A model generated the notes under the pieces. It did no database searches and was not told the DNA's origin. It saw only the letters and a program-made list of their open reading frames with translations. This document shows positions 25,001-33,534 of a DNA stretch of 62,539 nt, piece after piece. The stretch comes from Bacteroidales bacterium. GTDB taxonomy: Bacteria > Bacteroidota > Bacteroidia > Bacteroidales > UBA932. The stretch lies in contig JAGBJY010000044.1 in NCBI GenBank assembly GCA_017934185.1, forward strand, positions 1-62,539, in the 5' to 3' direction. The position numbers and the translations under genes were made by a program. Within the stretch, counting starts at the first letter, position 1; every line of letters begins with the position of its first letter.

Positions 25001-25240
25001 GGTGTAGGGGCCGCCGGCACGCATACCCTGAATGGTGTAACGGCCATCGGCGTTGGTCACAGCACCGTAAACGGTACCGGAAGGAGTGTGGGTAGCAATA
25101 ACTGCTGCCCCAATAACGGTCTCTCCCTTGTCGTCGGTAATCTTACCGGCAATGGAAGAAGAGGTCACCTGAGCATAGGCGACGGTGCTCACAATCATCG
25201 TAGTGACTGTAAGCAGTACAACTTTGAAGAATTTCTTCAT
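22043..25240 (-). CDS. Oar-like TonB-dependent receptor (CarboxypepD_reg-like)
   Basis: 1065 aa outer-membrane protein. Signal peptide ending AYAQ, a carboxypeptidase-regulatory-like domain (about 26-115), a plug region with DVRQSGFTGGTINAITKSGTN (about 205-230), and a large beta-barrel finishing in an aromatic residue (GLKYTF). Oar-like receptors move large substrates or participate in protein secretion; substrate here is unknown. A paralogue starts divergently 266 bp away. Convergent with metK. Confidence 0.9.
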   Translation of the reverse strand: MKKFFKVVLLTVTTMIVSTVAYAQVTSSSIAGKITDDKGETVIGAAVIATHTPSGTVYGAVTNADGRYTIQGMRAGGPYTVEVSNLGYQSVIFNDIALQLGETYALNAWLAEASEQLSEAVVVASGDSGKTGAAQSIRRATIEEMPSITRGIADVTRVNPFVRTNGDGAMSIAGASNKYNSFQIDGAMNNDVFGLTSTGSNGGQAGTQPVSMETIEQVQVSIAPFDVRQSGFTGGTINAITKSGTNEFHGSVYGFGNNQSIIGNYKKANGDMSAKYGEQLEYQAGVTVGGPIVKDKLFFFASFEAANRQTPNAFGAGSAQSKVDDTVAQQVLDFVKAQSNNSYTGALPTDLQVYTKSYKATAKLDWNINDKNHASFRWSLVDAKQLNSVSSATYLNTTDYSYDFLSNTNSFVGELNSRIGNSMNNELRLSWVRVRDKRNPLGANFPMFQIGGVGDGTLCIGNERSSVANRLDQDIFSLTDNFSWYLGNHTLTFGTHNELYRFTNLFIQDKYGTYYFDSPQDLYDGKIKQYRYAHADTSVPGITENWEPTFWFLQLGLYAQDKWNVSDKFELTYGVRVDMPVYLSSPTENTGFTQYANEKGWELATNKLPAPKPVFSPRVGFRYDIAGNRKYVLRGGAGLFTGRVPFVWISNNYSNTGVQLKTLNIQRSTSQANADLLDQMTVIYDPAGQGANENLVAASAGSQVINVVDKNFSVPQNARFDLGFDFNLLGIDWTVEGIFTKTISDIAYTNEAYALKGNETFASVLPYDNRPMFQRITSGSPYANIYKLYSTSKGYGYNFMVQAAKSFDFGLDLNASYTYSKSKSVFNGGSSVAQSNFAYNYHHTNPNDPELANSAYNIPHQIKASAFYHISYGRSKQWTTTVGAVYVGTSGAAYSIYYNGDLNGDSSNGNDLIFIPTDEQVNQMVFKAGTGTNARFTPEVQTANYKQWLGSTRYLKDHRGQYFDRYADNLPFENHIDVHVGQKFGFRAGKHVHSFELTIDIINFTNMLNPAWGRSYGMGLNSYYSPVTYSGNGEFQFLHDGNYQMFDYADYLSRWRGQIGLKYTF

Positions 25241-25289
25241 AGAAATAAATATTGATAAGAATAGTTTTTGGGTTTCTTCTAACCGGGCG

Positions 25290-25297
25290 CAAAGATA
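25290..25297 (-). promoter_or_regulatory. -7 box TATCTTTG for the minus-strand Oar-like gene
   Basis: Perfect TAnnTTTG, about 50 nt before its ATG at 25240. Confidence 0.65.
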
Positions 25298-25452
25298 CGA
25301 CCATTTTTTGACATATGAAAGTGGGCCGAAAGATTTTTTCCGAGAAATGCTAACACCTACACCTTAATAATATTGCGGAGGATTTGCCGCTTGTTCGGTA
25401 GTATGACAGCATTTGATTCTCGGCTCTTTTTGGTTTCCTCAATTCTTATTTG

Positions 25453-25460
25453 TATATTTG
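25453..25460 (+). promoter_or_regulatory. -7 box TATATTTG for the surface-nuclease operon
   Basis: Perfect TAnnTTTG, 46 nt before the ATG at 25507. No other promoter or terminator is obvious until 41971, so it may drive all eight genes downstream. Confidence 0.7.
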
Positions 25461-25506
25461 CCCTTTACGAGAGTAAACCAAAAAGTATCAATATTTAGCT
25501 AATTTT

Positions 25507-28500
25507 ATGAGAAACGCTTTCAAGAGCTTGTCGCTCTCACTGATGGCCCTTTTTGCCGGCGTTTTGGCTTATGCTCAGGTGACCACGTCATCCATGAGCG
25601 GCCGAATCACCGATGAGGCCGGCCCGGTGGTGGGCGCCGCCGTTGTGGCTGTCCATCAGCCCACGGGTTCCCAGTTCTACTCCATCACGGACGCAAAGGG
25701 TTACTATCGGCTCAACAACATCACAGCCGGCGGCCCTTACACCGTTACGGTAAGCTGCATGGGTTATGCCGATGCCGTCTTTACGGACATTTCGGTGGCC
25801 CTGTCCGATAACCTGGTGCTGGACACCGTCCTGGCCGAGGAAACCCTCACGCTGGAAGGCGTGGTGGTGAGTGCCGAAGGCCGCACCTCCAACATGCGCA
25901 GCGACCGCGCGGGAGCCATCACCTCCCTGGGCGCCAGGCAGATTATGGAGGTCCCTACCATCTCCCGCAGCATGAACGACCTCCTGAAGCAGACGCCGCA
26001 GGCTTTTGTGGATGGCAACAAGGTGTCCATCGGCGGCGGTAACTACCGTCAGTCTTATGTGACGGTGGACGGTGCTGCGTTCAACAACGCTTTCGGTATC
26101 GGCTCCAACCTTCCTGCCAACGGCAATCCTATCTCGCTGGATGCCCTGGATCAGGTGGCCATCTCCGTAACTCCGTACGACGTGCGCCAGAGCGGCTTCG
26201 TGGGCGGCGGTATTGCTACCACCACCAAGAGCGGAACCAACAAGCTCACCGGAACGGCCTATGTCTTCTTCCGTAACCAGGATATGCAGGGCACGGAGGT
26301 GGGAGACCAAAGCTTCACCCTGGACCCCAGCCGTTACCTCATGTACGGCGCTTCCGTGGGCGGCCCCATCGTGAAGGACAAACTCTTCTTCTTCCTCAGC
26401 GTTGAAGCTGACAGAAGCATCTCTCCCGGTCCTACCCGCCGCCTGTCCCAGCGCATTGACAACGGAAGTGGCACCCTTGTGGACAACGGTGAAGTGTTCA
26501 CCACCGGCAACGACGGCGTGGCCCGTCCTTCCGCCGTGGTGCTGGATGCCTTCCACGACTACCTCCTGAATAACTATGGTTATGAGGCCGGTGTGTACAA
26601 GGGCTATTCCACCGAATCGCCCGGCCTTAAGCTCCTGGGCCGACTGGACTGGAACATCAACCGCAACCATAAGCTGAATCTGCGCGTCAGCCGCACCCAG
26701 TCCAAGAGCGCCAACACCATGTCCGGCTCCCTGACCGGTTTTGCCGATACGGGTTACGCTCCCAAGGGCGGCCGTACTTCCATGTATTCCATGTATTTCA
26801 AGAACGCCCGTTATTATCAGGAGAACAACTTCACTTCCGTGGCTGCGGAACTGAACTCCCGCTTCCTGGACGGCGCCTTGAACAATACCCTCCGCGCCAC
26901 CTATTCCCACCAGTACGATCCCCGCAGCCAGGAAGGCGGTTACTTCCCGGGCGTAGACATCGTTGTGGGAGAGGGCAGTGAGCGTGCCATATATACGGTA
27001 ATCGGCTCGGAGACATACACTTACGGAAACCTTCGTGACGTTCACACCGCCCTTGTGACGGACGAACTCACCTACAGCGCCGGTATTCACAATCTCCTGC
27101 TGGGCGCCCAGTTCGAGTACAACCACACCACCAACGGTTATCAGACCCAGGGCGGTGGCGCCTATGTGTTTGAGTATCCTACGGAACAGGCTTTCTATTC
27201 TTCCATTCTGAACGGAAAAGTTTTCGACAACCCTTCCCAGTTTGCCGTGACCCACGGTAACAATGCCGAACTTACGCAGCAGTATCCTACCTTTGAATAC
27301 GAACAGATTTCGGCCTATCTGCAGGATCAGATGAACATCTCCAACCGCTTCCGCCTCACGGCCGGTGTCCGTTTCGAAATGCCCATCTATCCTTCCATCG
27401 CCTACAATAAGAATCCGTATGTAGAGGCCGTATCCTTTGCGGCCACCACGACCAATCCTTCGGGCGTATACGATACGGCCCAGCTGCCCAAGGCCCGCCT
27501 GCAGGTTTCACCGCGTGTGGGCTTCAACTGGGACATCCTGGGCAACCGCAAGCTTGTTCTGCGCGGCGGTACCGGCATTTTTGTAGGTCGTCTTCCTTTT
27601 GTTTGGATTGTGGCCCAGGCCGGGAACTCCGGTGTGCTGCAGACTTCCATCGCCCGGAAGGCCGCCGACGGCATCCCTGCCATCGGCAACGACCGCACTG
27701 CCATCATCCAGGGCCTCTATCCCGGAGGTTATACCCCTCAGATTGCGTCCAATCTGCCTCAGCTTACGCTCATTGACCCCGCCATCAAGAACCCCAGTTC
27801 CTGGAAGTCCTCGCTGGCATTGGATGCGGAACTCCCCGCCGGCTTCAACTTCAGCCTGGAAGGTGTTTACAGCAAGGATATGAATCCTTCGCATGTGTCC
27901 AACATCGGCCTGCGCGCCCCTACCTCCCTGGAAGCGGTGCCGGACATTACGGCCCGTCCCTACTACAACAACGGCTCTTATGTGAACGACATGGCCAATG
28001 TGTACCTGCTCCGCAATGTGGACAACAAGGCTCTTTGGGGTTATTATTACTCCGTAACGGCCACCCTGTCCAAGAACCTGTGGAAGGGCTTCACCGGCAG
28101 CTTGAGCTACACTTACACCGACGCCCGCAGTGTCAATGACGGTGTGGGTGACCAGGTTTCCTCTACTTGGAAAGCTTTCGTGACCAAGCGCGGCACCAAC
28201 TCCATGGAGCTGGGCATCCCCAACTACGTGATGCCGCACCGCGTCATGGGGAACATCACCTGGACCAAAGACTACTTCAAGTACTTCGGTACCACCATTT
28301 CCCTGTATTACTATGGCGGTCCCCGCAGCCGCGGCAGCATTGACTACGTGGACAACATCTACGGAGACGGCGCCTATCAGTACAGCCTGATTGACATCCC
28401 TACGTACAACGACCTCTTCGGCTCCAATCCCTGGCAGTTCGAGGCCTACAACGGCTATTCCGCCGAGCAGCAGAAACTGGACTTCTGGGCCTATATTCAG

Positions 28501-28902
28501 CAGGATCCTTATCTGTCCAAGCACACCGGGGAAGTGGCCGAGCGTAACGGCGCCGTGTTCCCTTGGGTACACCAGTTCGACCTCAAGATCAATCAGAATT
28601 TCTACTTCTACACCGGCTCCAAGCATCACAAACACACCATCCAGCTGGGCATGGATATTCAGAATTTCGGCAACATGCTCAATCCTTACTGGGGTAATGT
28701 CTGGGGCCTGAACGCCAGCGACGGTTACGGCAACTCCAAGCCGCTCAACCTTACCAATCCTGCCAAGGTATATCTGGAAGGTGCACGCCCGGTGTTCCGT
28801 TTCGTCAAAAACGGCACCCAGACCCTGGATTCCAGCTACTATCGCGTAGTGGGAACCGGCAGCACCTGGTCCATGATGATCAGCGCCCGTTACATCTTCT
28901 AA
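25507..28902 (+). CDS. Oar-like TonB-dependent receptor (paralogue)
   Basis: 1131 aa with the same architecture as the divergent gene at 22043: signal peptide to AYAQ, regulatory-like domain opening VTTSSMSGRITDEAG, plug motif YDVRQSGFVGGGIATTTKSG and a barrel ending RYIF. It heads a run of eight plus-strand genes with gaps of 3-21 nt, so it is probably the transporter for the substrate handled by the downstream lipoproteins and nucleases. Confidence 0.9.
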   Translation: MRNAFKSLSLSLMALFAGVLAYAQVTTSSMSGRITDEAGPVVGAAVVAVHQPTGSQFYSITDAKGYYRLNNITAGGPYTVTVSCMGYADAVFTDISVALSDNLVLDTVLAEETLTLEGVVVSAEGRTSNMRSDRAGAITSLGARQIMEVPTISRSMNDLLKQTPQAFVDGNKVSIGGGNYRQSYVTVDGAAFNNAFGIGSNLPANGNPISLDALDQVAISVTPYDVRQSGFVGGGIATTTKSGTNKLTGTAYVFFRNQDMQGTEVGDQSFTLDPSRYLMYGASVGGPIVKDKLFFFLSVEADRSISPGPTRRLSQRIDNGSGTLVDNGEVFTTGNDGVARPSAVVLDAFHDYLLNNYGYEAGVYKGYSTESPGLKLLGRLDWNINRNHKLNLRVSRTQSKSANTMSGSLTGFADTGYAPKGGRTSMYSMYFKNARYYQENNFTSVAAELNSRFLDGALNNTLRATYSHQYDPRSQEGGYFPGVDIVVGEGSERAIYTVIGSETYTYGNLRDVHTALVTDELTYSAGIHNLLLGAQFEYNHTTNGYQTQGGGAYVFEYPTEQAFYSSILNGKVFDNPSQFAVTHGNNAELTQQYPTFEYEQISAYLQDQMNISNRFRLTAGVRFEMPIYPSIAYNKNPYVEAVSFAATTTNPSGVYDTAQLPKARLQVSPRVGFNWDILGNRKLVLRGGTGIFVGRLPFVWIVAQAGNSGVLQTSIARKAADGIPAIGNDRTAIIQGLYPGGYTPQIASNLPQLTLIDPAIKNPSSWKSSLALDAELPAGFNFSLEGVYSKDMNPSHVSNIGLRAPTSLEAVPDITARPYYNNGSYVNDMANVYLLRNVDNKALWGYYYSVTATLSKNLWKGFTGSLSYTYTDARSVNDGVGDQVSSTWKAFVTKRGTNSMELGIPNYVMPHRVMGNITWTKDYFKYFGTTISLYYYGGPRSRGSIDYVDNIYGDGAYQYSLIDIPTYNDLFGSNPWQFEAYNGYSAEQQKLDFWAYIQQDPYLSKHTGEVAERNGAVFPWVHQFDLKINQNFYFYTGSKHHKHTIQLGMDIQNFGNMLNPYWGNVWGLNASDGYGNSKPLNLTNPAKVYLEGARPVFRFVKNGTQTLDSSYYRVVGTGSTWSMMISARYIF

Positions 28903-28914
28903 TATTTACAGGCT

Positions 28915-30039
28915 ATGAATCTGAAACATATATTTTCCGCCCTTGCAGTAGTATCTGCCCTGGCTGCCTGCCAGGCACCCCTGAACATTCAGGACCCTAT
29001 TGTTACCACTACAGTGGCCTCCTACGATATTCCCACGGAAGGCGGTACCATTGATGTGACTTTCCGGGCCAATCAGGATTGGAGAATTACCCTGGCTCCC
29101 GCCAACAGCAAAAGCAATACGGCGGGCGTAAGCGTATCTCCCTCTTTCGGTGCCGGTTCCAACAAGCCCATCACCGTCACGGTGAAAGCATCGGCCAATA
29201 CGGACCTCAAGCGTGAGATTGTGCTCTCTATCCTGGGACAGGCCACAGAGGCTGCGGTGCGCTTGATTCAACCCGGAGCCAACGATCCCCATGAAGTGTG
29301 GGGAACGCTGAACAATCCTTACCAACCGTCCAAGATTATTGAGGAAATGCTGGCCGGGTCCATTCCTGCCGGCGAAGTCTATGTGAGGGGTATTGTGAGC
29401 AAGGTGAATGAAATCAGTGCCCAATACGGGAATGCCACGTTCTTCCTCACCGATGACGGCACACATCCCGACGATGCCAACCAGGCTTTCCAGATTTACC
29501 GTGGCAAATCCTTCGACGGCGCCAGCTTTGTGGAGGGCGATGAATCGCTCTTCAAGGAAGGGGACGTAGTCACCGTTTTCGGCCTGGTAACCCTTTATAA
29601 TGGCAAAACGCCTGAAACACAGTCCGGTAAGGCTTCTCTTGTGGCGGTCAACGGCTTGGCCAAGGCCGATGGTGAAGGTACGGAGGAAAGCCCCCTCAAT
29701 GTGGGTAAGGCCATGGAACTGATTCAGGCTACCGGTGAAACGGCTACCCCCGAGTATTACGTGAAGGGTGTAATCAGCAAGATTGTAGAAGTGAGCCCTT
29801 CCTATGGCAATGCCACCTATTACATTACCGACGACGGCTTCCAGCCTTCACCTGATGCGGCAGCCGTGCAGGTATACCGCGGCAAATGGTTTGGCGGAGA
29901 GGCTTTCACCGACGCCGAGCAAATCAAGTTGGGCGATCAGGTGGTTCTCAAAGGCACCCTCGTCAATTACAGTGGCAATACTCCCGAAGTGAATTCCGGC
30001 AGCGCAATTGTCCTTCTGAACGGAACAAAACCCGAATAA
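28915..30039 (+). CDS. BACON plus OB-fold-like lipoprotein
   Basis: 374 aa. Lipobox LAAC (Cys20), a BACON-type immunoglobulin-like domain (about 35-118), then two similar modules (about 125-250 and 260-372). Each runs YVxGxxSKxxExSxxYGNATxxxTDDG, then VYRGKxFxGxxF, then a GDxVxxxGxxxxYxGxTPE strand. This pattern suggests OB-fold-like beta-barrels of the DUF5689/DUF6359 kind, often found with secreted nucleases. Likely surface-exposed binding protein; ligand inferred only from context. Confidence 0.75.
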   Translation: MNLKHIFSALAVVSALAACQAPLNIQDPIVTTTVASYDIPTEGGTIDVTFRANQDWRITLAPANSKSNTAGVSVSPSFGAGSNKPITVTVKASANTDLKREIVLSILGQATEAAVRLIQPGANDPHEVWGTLNNPYQPSKIIEEMLAGSIPAGEVYVRGIVSKVNEISAQYGNATFFLTDDGTHPDDANQAFQIYRGKSFDGASFVEGDESLFKEGDVVTVFGLVTLYNGKTPETQSGKASLVAVNGLAKADGEGTEESPLNVGKAMELIQATGETATPEYYVKGVISKIVEVSPSYGNATYYITDDGFQPSPDAAAVQVYRGKWFGGEAFTDAEQIKLGDQVVLKGTLVNYSGNTPEVNSGSAIVLLNGTKPE

Positions 30040-30060
30040 TCAATAATTAACAGTATACAC

Positions 30061-33000
30061 ATGAAACTCAGAAACCTCTTTATGGCCGTTATAGCCGGTG
30101 CAGCGCTGCTCGTCGGTTGTAACAAGGAAGTTGACCTGGGCCCCGCAAAGCTGGACGTGAGCACAAGCGCAGTGTCGTTTGATGCCGCCGAGGCTTCCCA
30201 GGAAATCAGTTTTACCGCTACCCGTGACTGGGTGGTGTCCGGTTTGCCGGATTGGATTGCCCTCAGCGCCGAAGCCGGCGTGGCATCCCCGGATCCCCAG
30301 AAACTCGTTATTGACGTAACGGAGAATACAGGTTTTACCCGTACGGCCGAGATTGTCATTACCATCGGCTATGCCCGCAGCGTCATCACCGTGAGCCAGA
30401 CCGGCCCCGAAGGAGAGTATGTCACTCCTACCATCACCATCGCCGAGTTTATTACCACCGATGGCACCACCGAGTACATTGTCAGTGGTAAGATCACCAG
30501 CGTCAGCATGGATTACAAGTATGCCTACATCAGTGATGGCACCGGCGAAGTGGAAGTGTATCAGCCTTCTAACTGGGCCGATTTCGCAGACAAACTCAAG
30601 GTGGGCCTTGTATTGACGGCTCAGGGTGTCTATACCAAGTATACGAATGCATCCGGTCGCACCTATGACGAACTTGTGGGCGTGATTCTGAGCGTCGAAG
30701 AAGCCCCCAATGACGGCGGTGAGGAAACCACCGACGAAAGCCTGCAGCCCGCCAGCGAAACCAATATCGCCGGCCTGGTGGCCAAGATCAGCAAGAGTTC
30801 CAACAGCTCCAACAAGAGTGCTTATGACGGAATCACCCTTACCGGTGCCACCGTTACTTATGTAAACGGAAACAATGCCTATCTGGAAGACGCTTCCGGT
30901 GCTGTTCTTCTGTACCTGAATGATCACGGTTTTGTGGCCGGCGACGTCATTACCGGTGCCGTAAGCGGTGAGGGTTACTACTACAATGGTCTGCCGGAAA
31001 TCGTTTCCCTCGGCGAGGCCTACACCAAGACGTCCGGTACGGCTCCCGCTCCCACCGAGATCACCATCGAAAAGCTGCTCTCCACTTATACTTCCCAGCT
31101 CAGCCGTTACCTCATCATCAAGGGAATCACCGTAACGGAAGGCTTGTCGGGCCGTAATGCGGTAATCTCCCAGGGCGATCAGAGCATCAATGTGTATACC
31201 GGCCTATCCTCCGGACTCACCCTTGAGGCCAACGCTACCGGTGACATCACCGTATTCCCTACCCTGTACAACACCACCAAGCAGGTCACCTTCTGGGACA
31301 ACAGCCATTTCACCGGCAACGGTGGTGGTAGTGACACCCCCGGCGGCGACACACCCACTCCGGGCACTCATGATGGTCTTACCTTGGAAACCGCTTTCAC
31401 GGCAAGTGAAGCAGCTGCCTGGGTCATGGCAAATCTGGAGCATAATACTGTTTCTCCTGCCAAATATTATGTGAAGGGTGTCATCGAGCATTTCTATGCC
31501 AGCAGTGGTGTCGATCAGAACTTCACGAACAACAGCTACCATCAGGCTTCCTTCTACCTCACCGATGACGGAAATGCCACAGACGCTTACGAGTTCGAGG
31601 CTTACCAGGTGAACTATCTGGATGGCGTCACTTTTGACCCGGCCACTCATACGGATGTTGTCAAGGGTGACAAAGTGGTTGTTTATGGCCCGCTGAAGAG
31701 ATACAATCAAATTGCCGAAACCGACGGTAAGGGTGCTGCCTATGTATACAGCATCAATGCAGATGGCGGCACCGACACCCCCGGTGGCGGAGATGTAACG
31801 CCCGGTGCGGCGGGAACCTATACTTTCCAGTTCTCGGATATTTCCGGTCTTACAGGGTGGCCTACTAAGGCTGCGGAAGCTACGGCTGCAAGTACGCAAA
31901 AGTATACGCTTAACGGTGTTGATTACACCTTTACGTTAAGCCCTAATATCTATACGAGCACCTATTCCGGATCTTCGTATCTGATGCTTGCGTCCAAGAC
32001 CAATAGCGGTCCTGTCTACCTGGGCCTTCCCGCCATCGAGGGATGCGCTCTTGTCAGTGTGACGGCAACTGTCAGAGATGGTGCTTCTAAGAGTGCGAAA
32101 GGTTTGATTGCGTCCGATCTTCAGGGTACTGTAGTCAAGGGCGGGGAGGAAAAGACGCTTGATTATAGTGATGGCACCATGTCCTATACTTGGACTTTGA
32201 GTGAAACTGAGGCCGGAAAGGTCTATTATTACAGTTCCTCTGCCGCCGGCTATAATTCACAGGTGGTTGAACTCAAGCTCGTTTACAGTGATGGCAATGG
32301 TGGCGGTACTGACACGCCCGGCGGCGGCGACGAGCCCGTAGTCTCCGACCTTCCCAAGCACGAAGGCACCGAGGCCGATCCTTTCACCGTAGAGGATGCC
32401 ATTTATGTGGCCAAGAACGCCACCGAAGCCAAGGAATACTTTGTGAAGGCCGTTGTGGGCAAGGATGTGAGCATCAAGGGCGGCGTGGCCTCCTTCGAAC
32501 TCATTGACGGCACCACCGACGGAAAGCTCACCGTGGTGAAGGCCAAGTCCTTCGGCGGCGAAGCCTTTGCTGATGACGCACCCCTTGAGTGGCTGGACGA
32601 AGTTGTGATGAAGGGTAAGGTTACCGAATACAGCACCCTCCCGGCCCTCCTGGACGGTCAGTTGGTGAAGTGGAACGACAAGACTTCCTTCACTGAGCCC
32701 ACCACCCCTGCCAATGATGGTCTGACTCTTGAAACCGCCTTCACCGCCAGCGAGGCGAATGCCTGGGTGCTTGCCAATCTGGCTCACAACCAGAACACCG
32801 GTGAAACCAAATACTATGTGAAGGGTAAAGTGTACAAGTATTACCAGAGCAGCGGTAAGGACCAGAACTTTGCCACCAACAGCTATCACCAGGCAACCTT
32901 CTTCATCAGCGACGATGGTGCAGAAGCAGCGGCCAACTTCGAGGCCTACCAGATCAACTACCTGGAGGGCAAGACTTGGGCTGAAGGTCAGACGGATGTT

Positions 33001-33522
33001 GTGGTAGGTGACGAGGTGGTGCTTTACGGTCCTCTTGCCAGATATAACACCACGGCTGAGACCCAGGGAGGAGGCAAGGCTTACTTGTACAGCCTCAACG
33101 GTGTAACCACTGCCCCTGCAACGGGTGGCGGTGACACCCCCGGCGGCGACACGACCGGTCCTGTGACCATCGATTTCTCTACCCTGGGTTATGAAAATAG
33201 CGTACAGTATCTTGAAACAAAATCTGGCGATGTTACTGTAACCTTCGGCGGTGGCGCCAATGACGGAAAGTATTATAATACCGGTACCGCTATGCGCATT
33301 TACGGTGGCGGCTATTGTGAGGTTTCTTCCGCAAAGGCTATCACAAAGATTGTTTATACTTTCTCCGATACGAACTATGCTCCGACATCTGCGGACGTCG
33401 TGAACGTTGGTACTTATGATGTAGCTTCCTCAACTTGGACAGGGTCGGCCGCTGCCGTGAAAATTACCCGTCCCAGCGGATCCGGGCACTGGAGACTTCA
33501 AAAGGTCGAAGTGACCTTCTAA
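30061..33522 (+). CDS. Large multi-module BACON/OB-fold-like lipoprotein
   Basis: 1153 aa. Lipobox LLVGC (Cys20), BACON domain (about 28-118), then at least five OB-fold-like modules separated by Gly/Asp/Thr-Pro linkers (GGGSDTPGGDTPTPG). The modules near 438-565 and 880-1015 are close repeats: both start DGLTLETAFTASEA and contain NSYHQAxF and VxYGPLxRYN. Two jelly-roll-like beta modules (about 581-740 and the C-terminus ending WRLQKVEVTF) complete it. It has the look of an extended surface adhesin that presents many nucleic-acid or glycan binding sites. Confidence 0.75.
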   Translation: MKLRNLFMAVIAGAALLVGCNKEVDLGPAKLDVSTSAVSFDAAEASQEISFTATRDWVVSGLPDWIALSAEAGVASPDPQKLVIDVTENTGFTRTAEIVITIGYARSVITVSQTGPEGEYVTPTITIAEFITTDGTTEYIVSGKITSVSMDYKYAYISDGTGEVEVYQPSNWADFADKLKVGLVLTAQGVYTKYTNASGRTYDELVGVILSVEEAPNDGGEETTDESLQPASETNIAGLVAKISKSSNSSNKSAYDGITLTGATVTYVNGNNAYLEDASGAVLLYLNDHGFVAGDVITGAVSGEGYYYNGLPEIVSLGEAYTKTSGTAPAPTEITIEKLLSTYTSQLSRYLIIKGITVTEGLSGRNAVISQGDQSINVYTGLSSGLTLEANATGDITVFPTLYNTTKQVTFWDNSHFTGNGGGSDTPGGDTPTPGTHDGLTLETAFTASEAAAWVMANLEHNTVSPAKYYVKGVIEHFYASSGVDQNFTNNSYHQASFYLTDDGNATDAYEFEAYQVNYLDGVTFDPATHTDVVKGDKVVVYGPLKRYNQIAETDGKGAAYVYSINADGGTDTPGGGDVTPGAAGTYTFQFSDISGLTGWPTKAAEATAASTQKYTLNGVDYTFTLSPNIYTSTYSGSSYLMLASKTNSGPVYLGLPAIEGCALVSVTATVRDGASKSAKGLIASDLQGTVVKGGEEKTLDYSDGTMSYTWTLSETEAGKVYYYSSSAAGYNSQVVELKLVYSDGNGGGTDTPGGGDEPVVSDLPKHEGTEADPFTVEDAIYVAKNATEAKEYFVKAVVGKDVSIKGGVASFELIDGTTDGKLTVVKAKSFGGEAFADDAPLEWLDEVVMKGKVTEYSTLPALLDGQLVKWNDKTSFTEPTTPANDGLTLETAFTASEANAWVLANLAHNQNTGETKYYVKGKVYKYYQSSGKDQNFATNSYHQATFFISDDGAEAAANFEAYQINYLEGKTWAEGQTDVVVGDEVVLYGPLARYNTTAETQGGGKAYLYSLNGVTTAPATGGGDTPGGDTTGPVTIDFSTLGYENSVQYLETKSGDVTVTFGGGANDGKYYNTGTAMRIYGGGYCEVSSAKAITKIVYTFSDTNYAPTSADVVNVGTYDVASSTWTGSAAAVKITRPSGSGHWRLQKVEVTF

Positions 33523-33534
33523 TAACCCTTAGTT

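Noticed and set aside
22124-25255. Long plus-strand frame opposite the Oar-like receptor
   Set aside because: Val/Gly/Glu-rich shadow of a well-supported receptor; no domain and no promoter.
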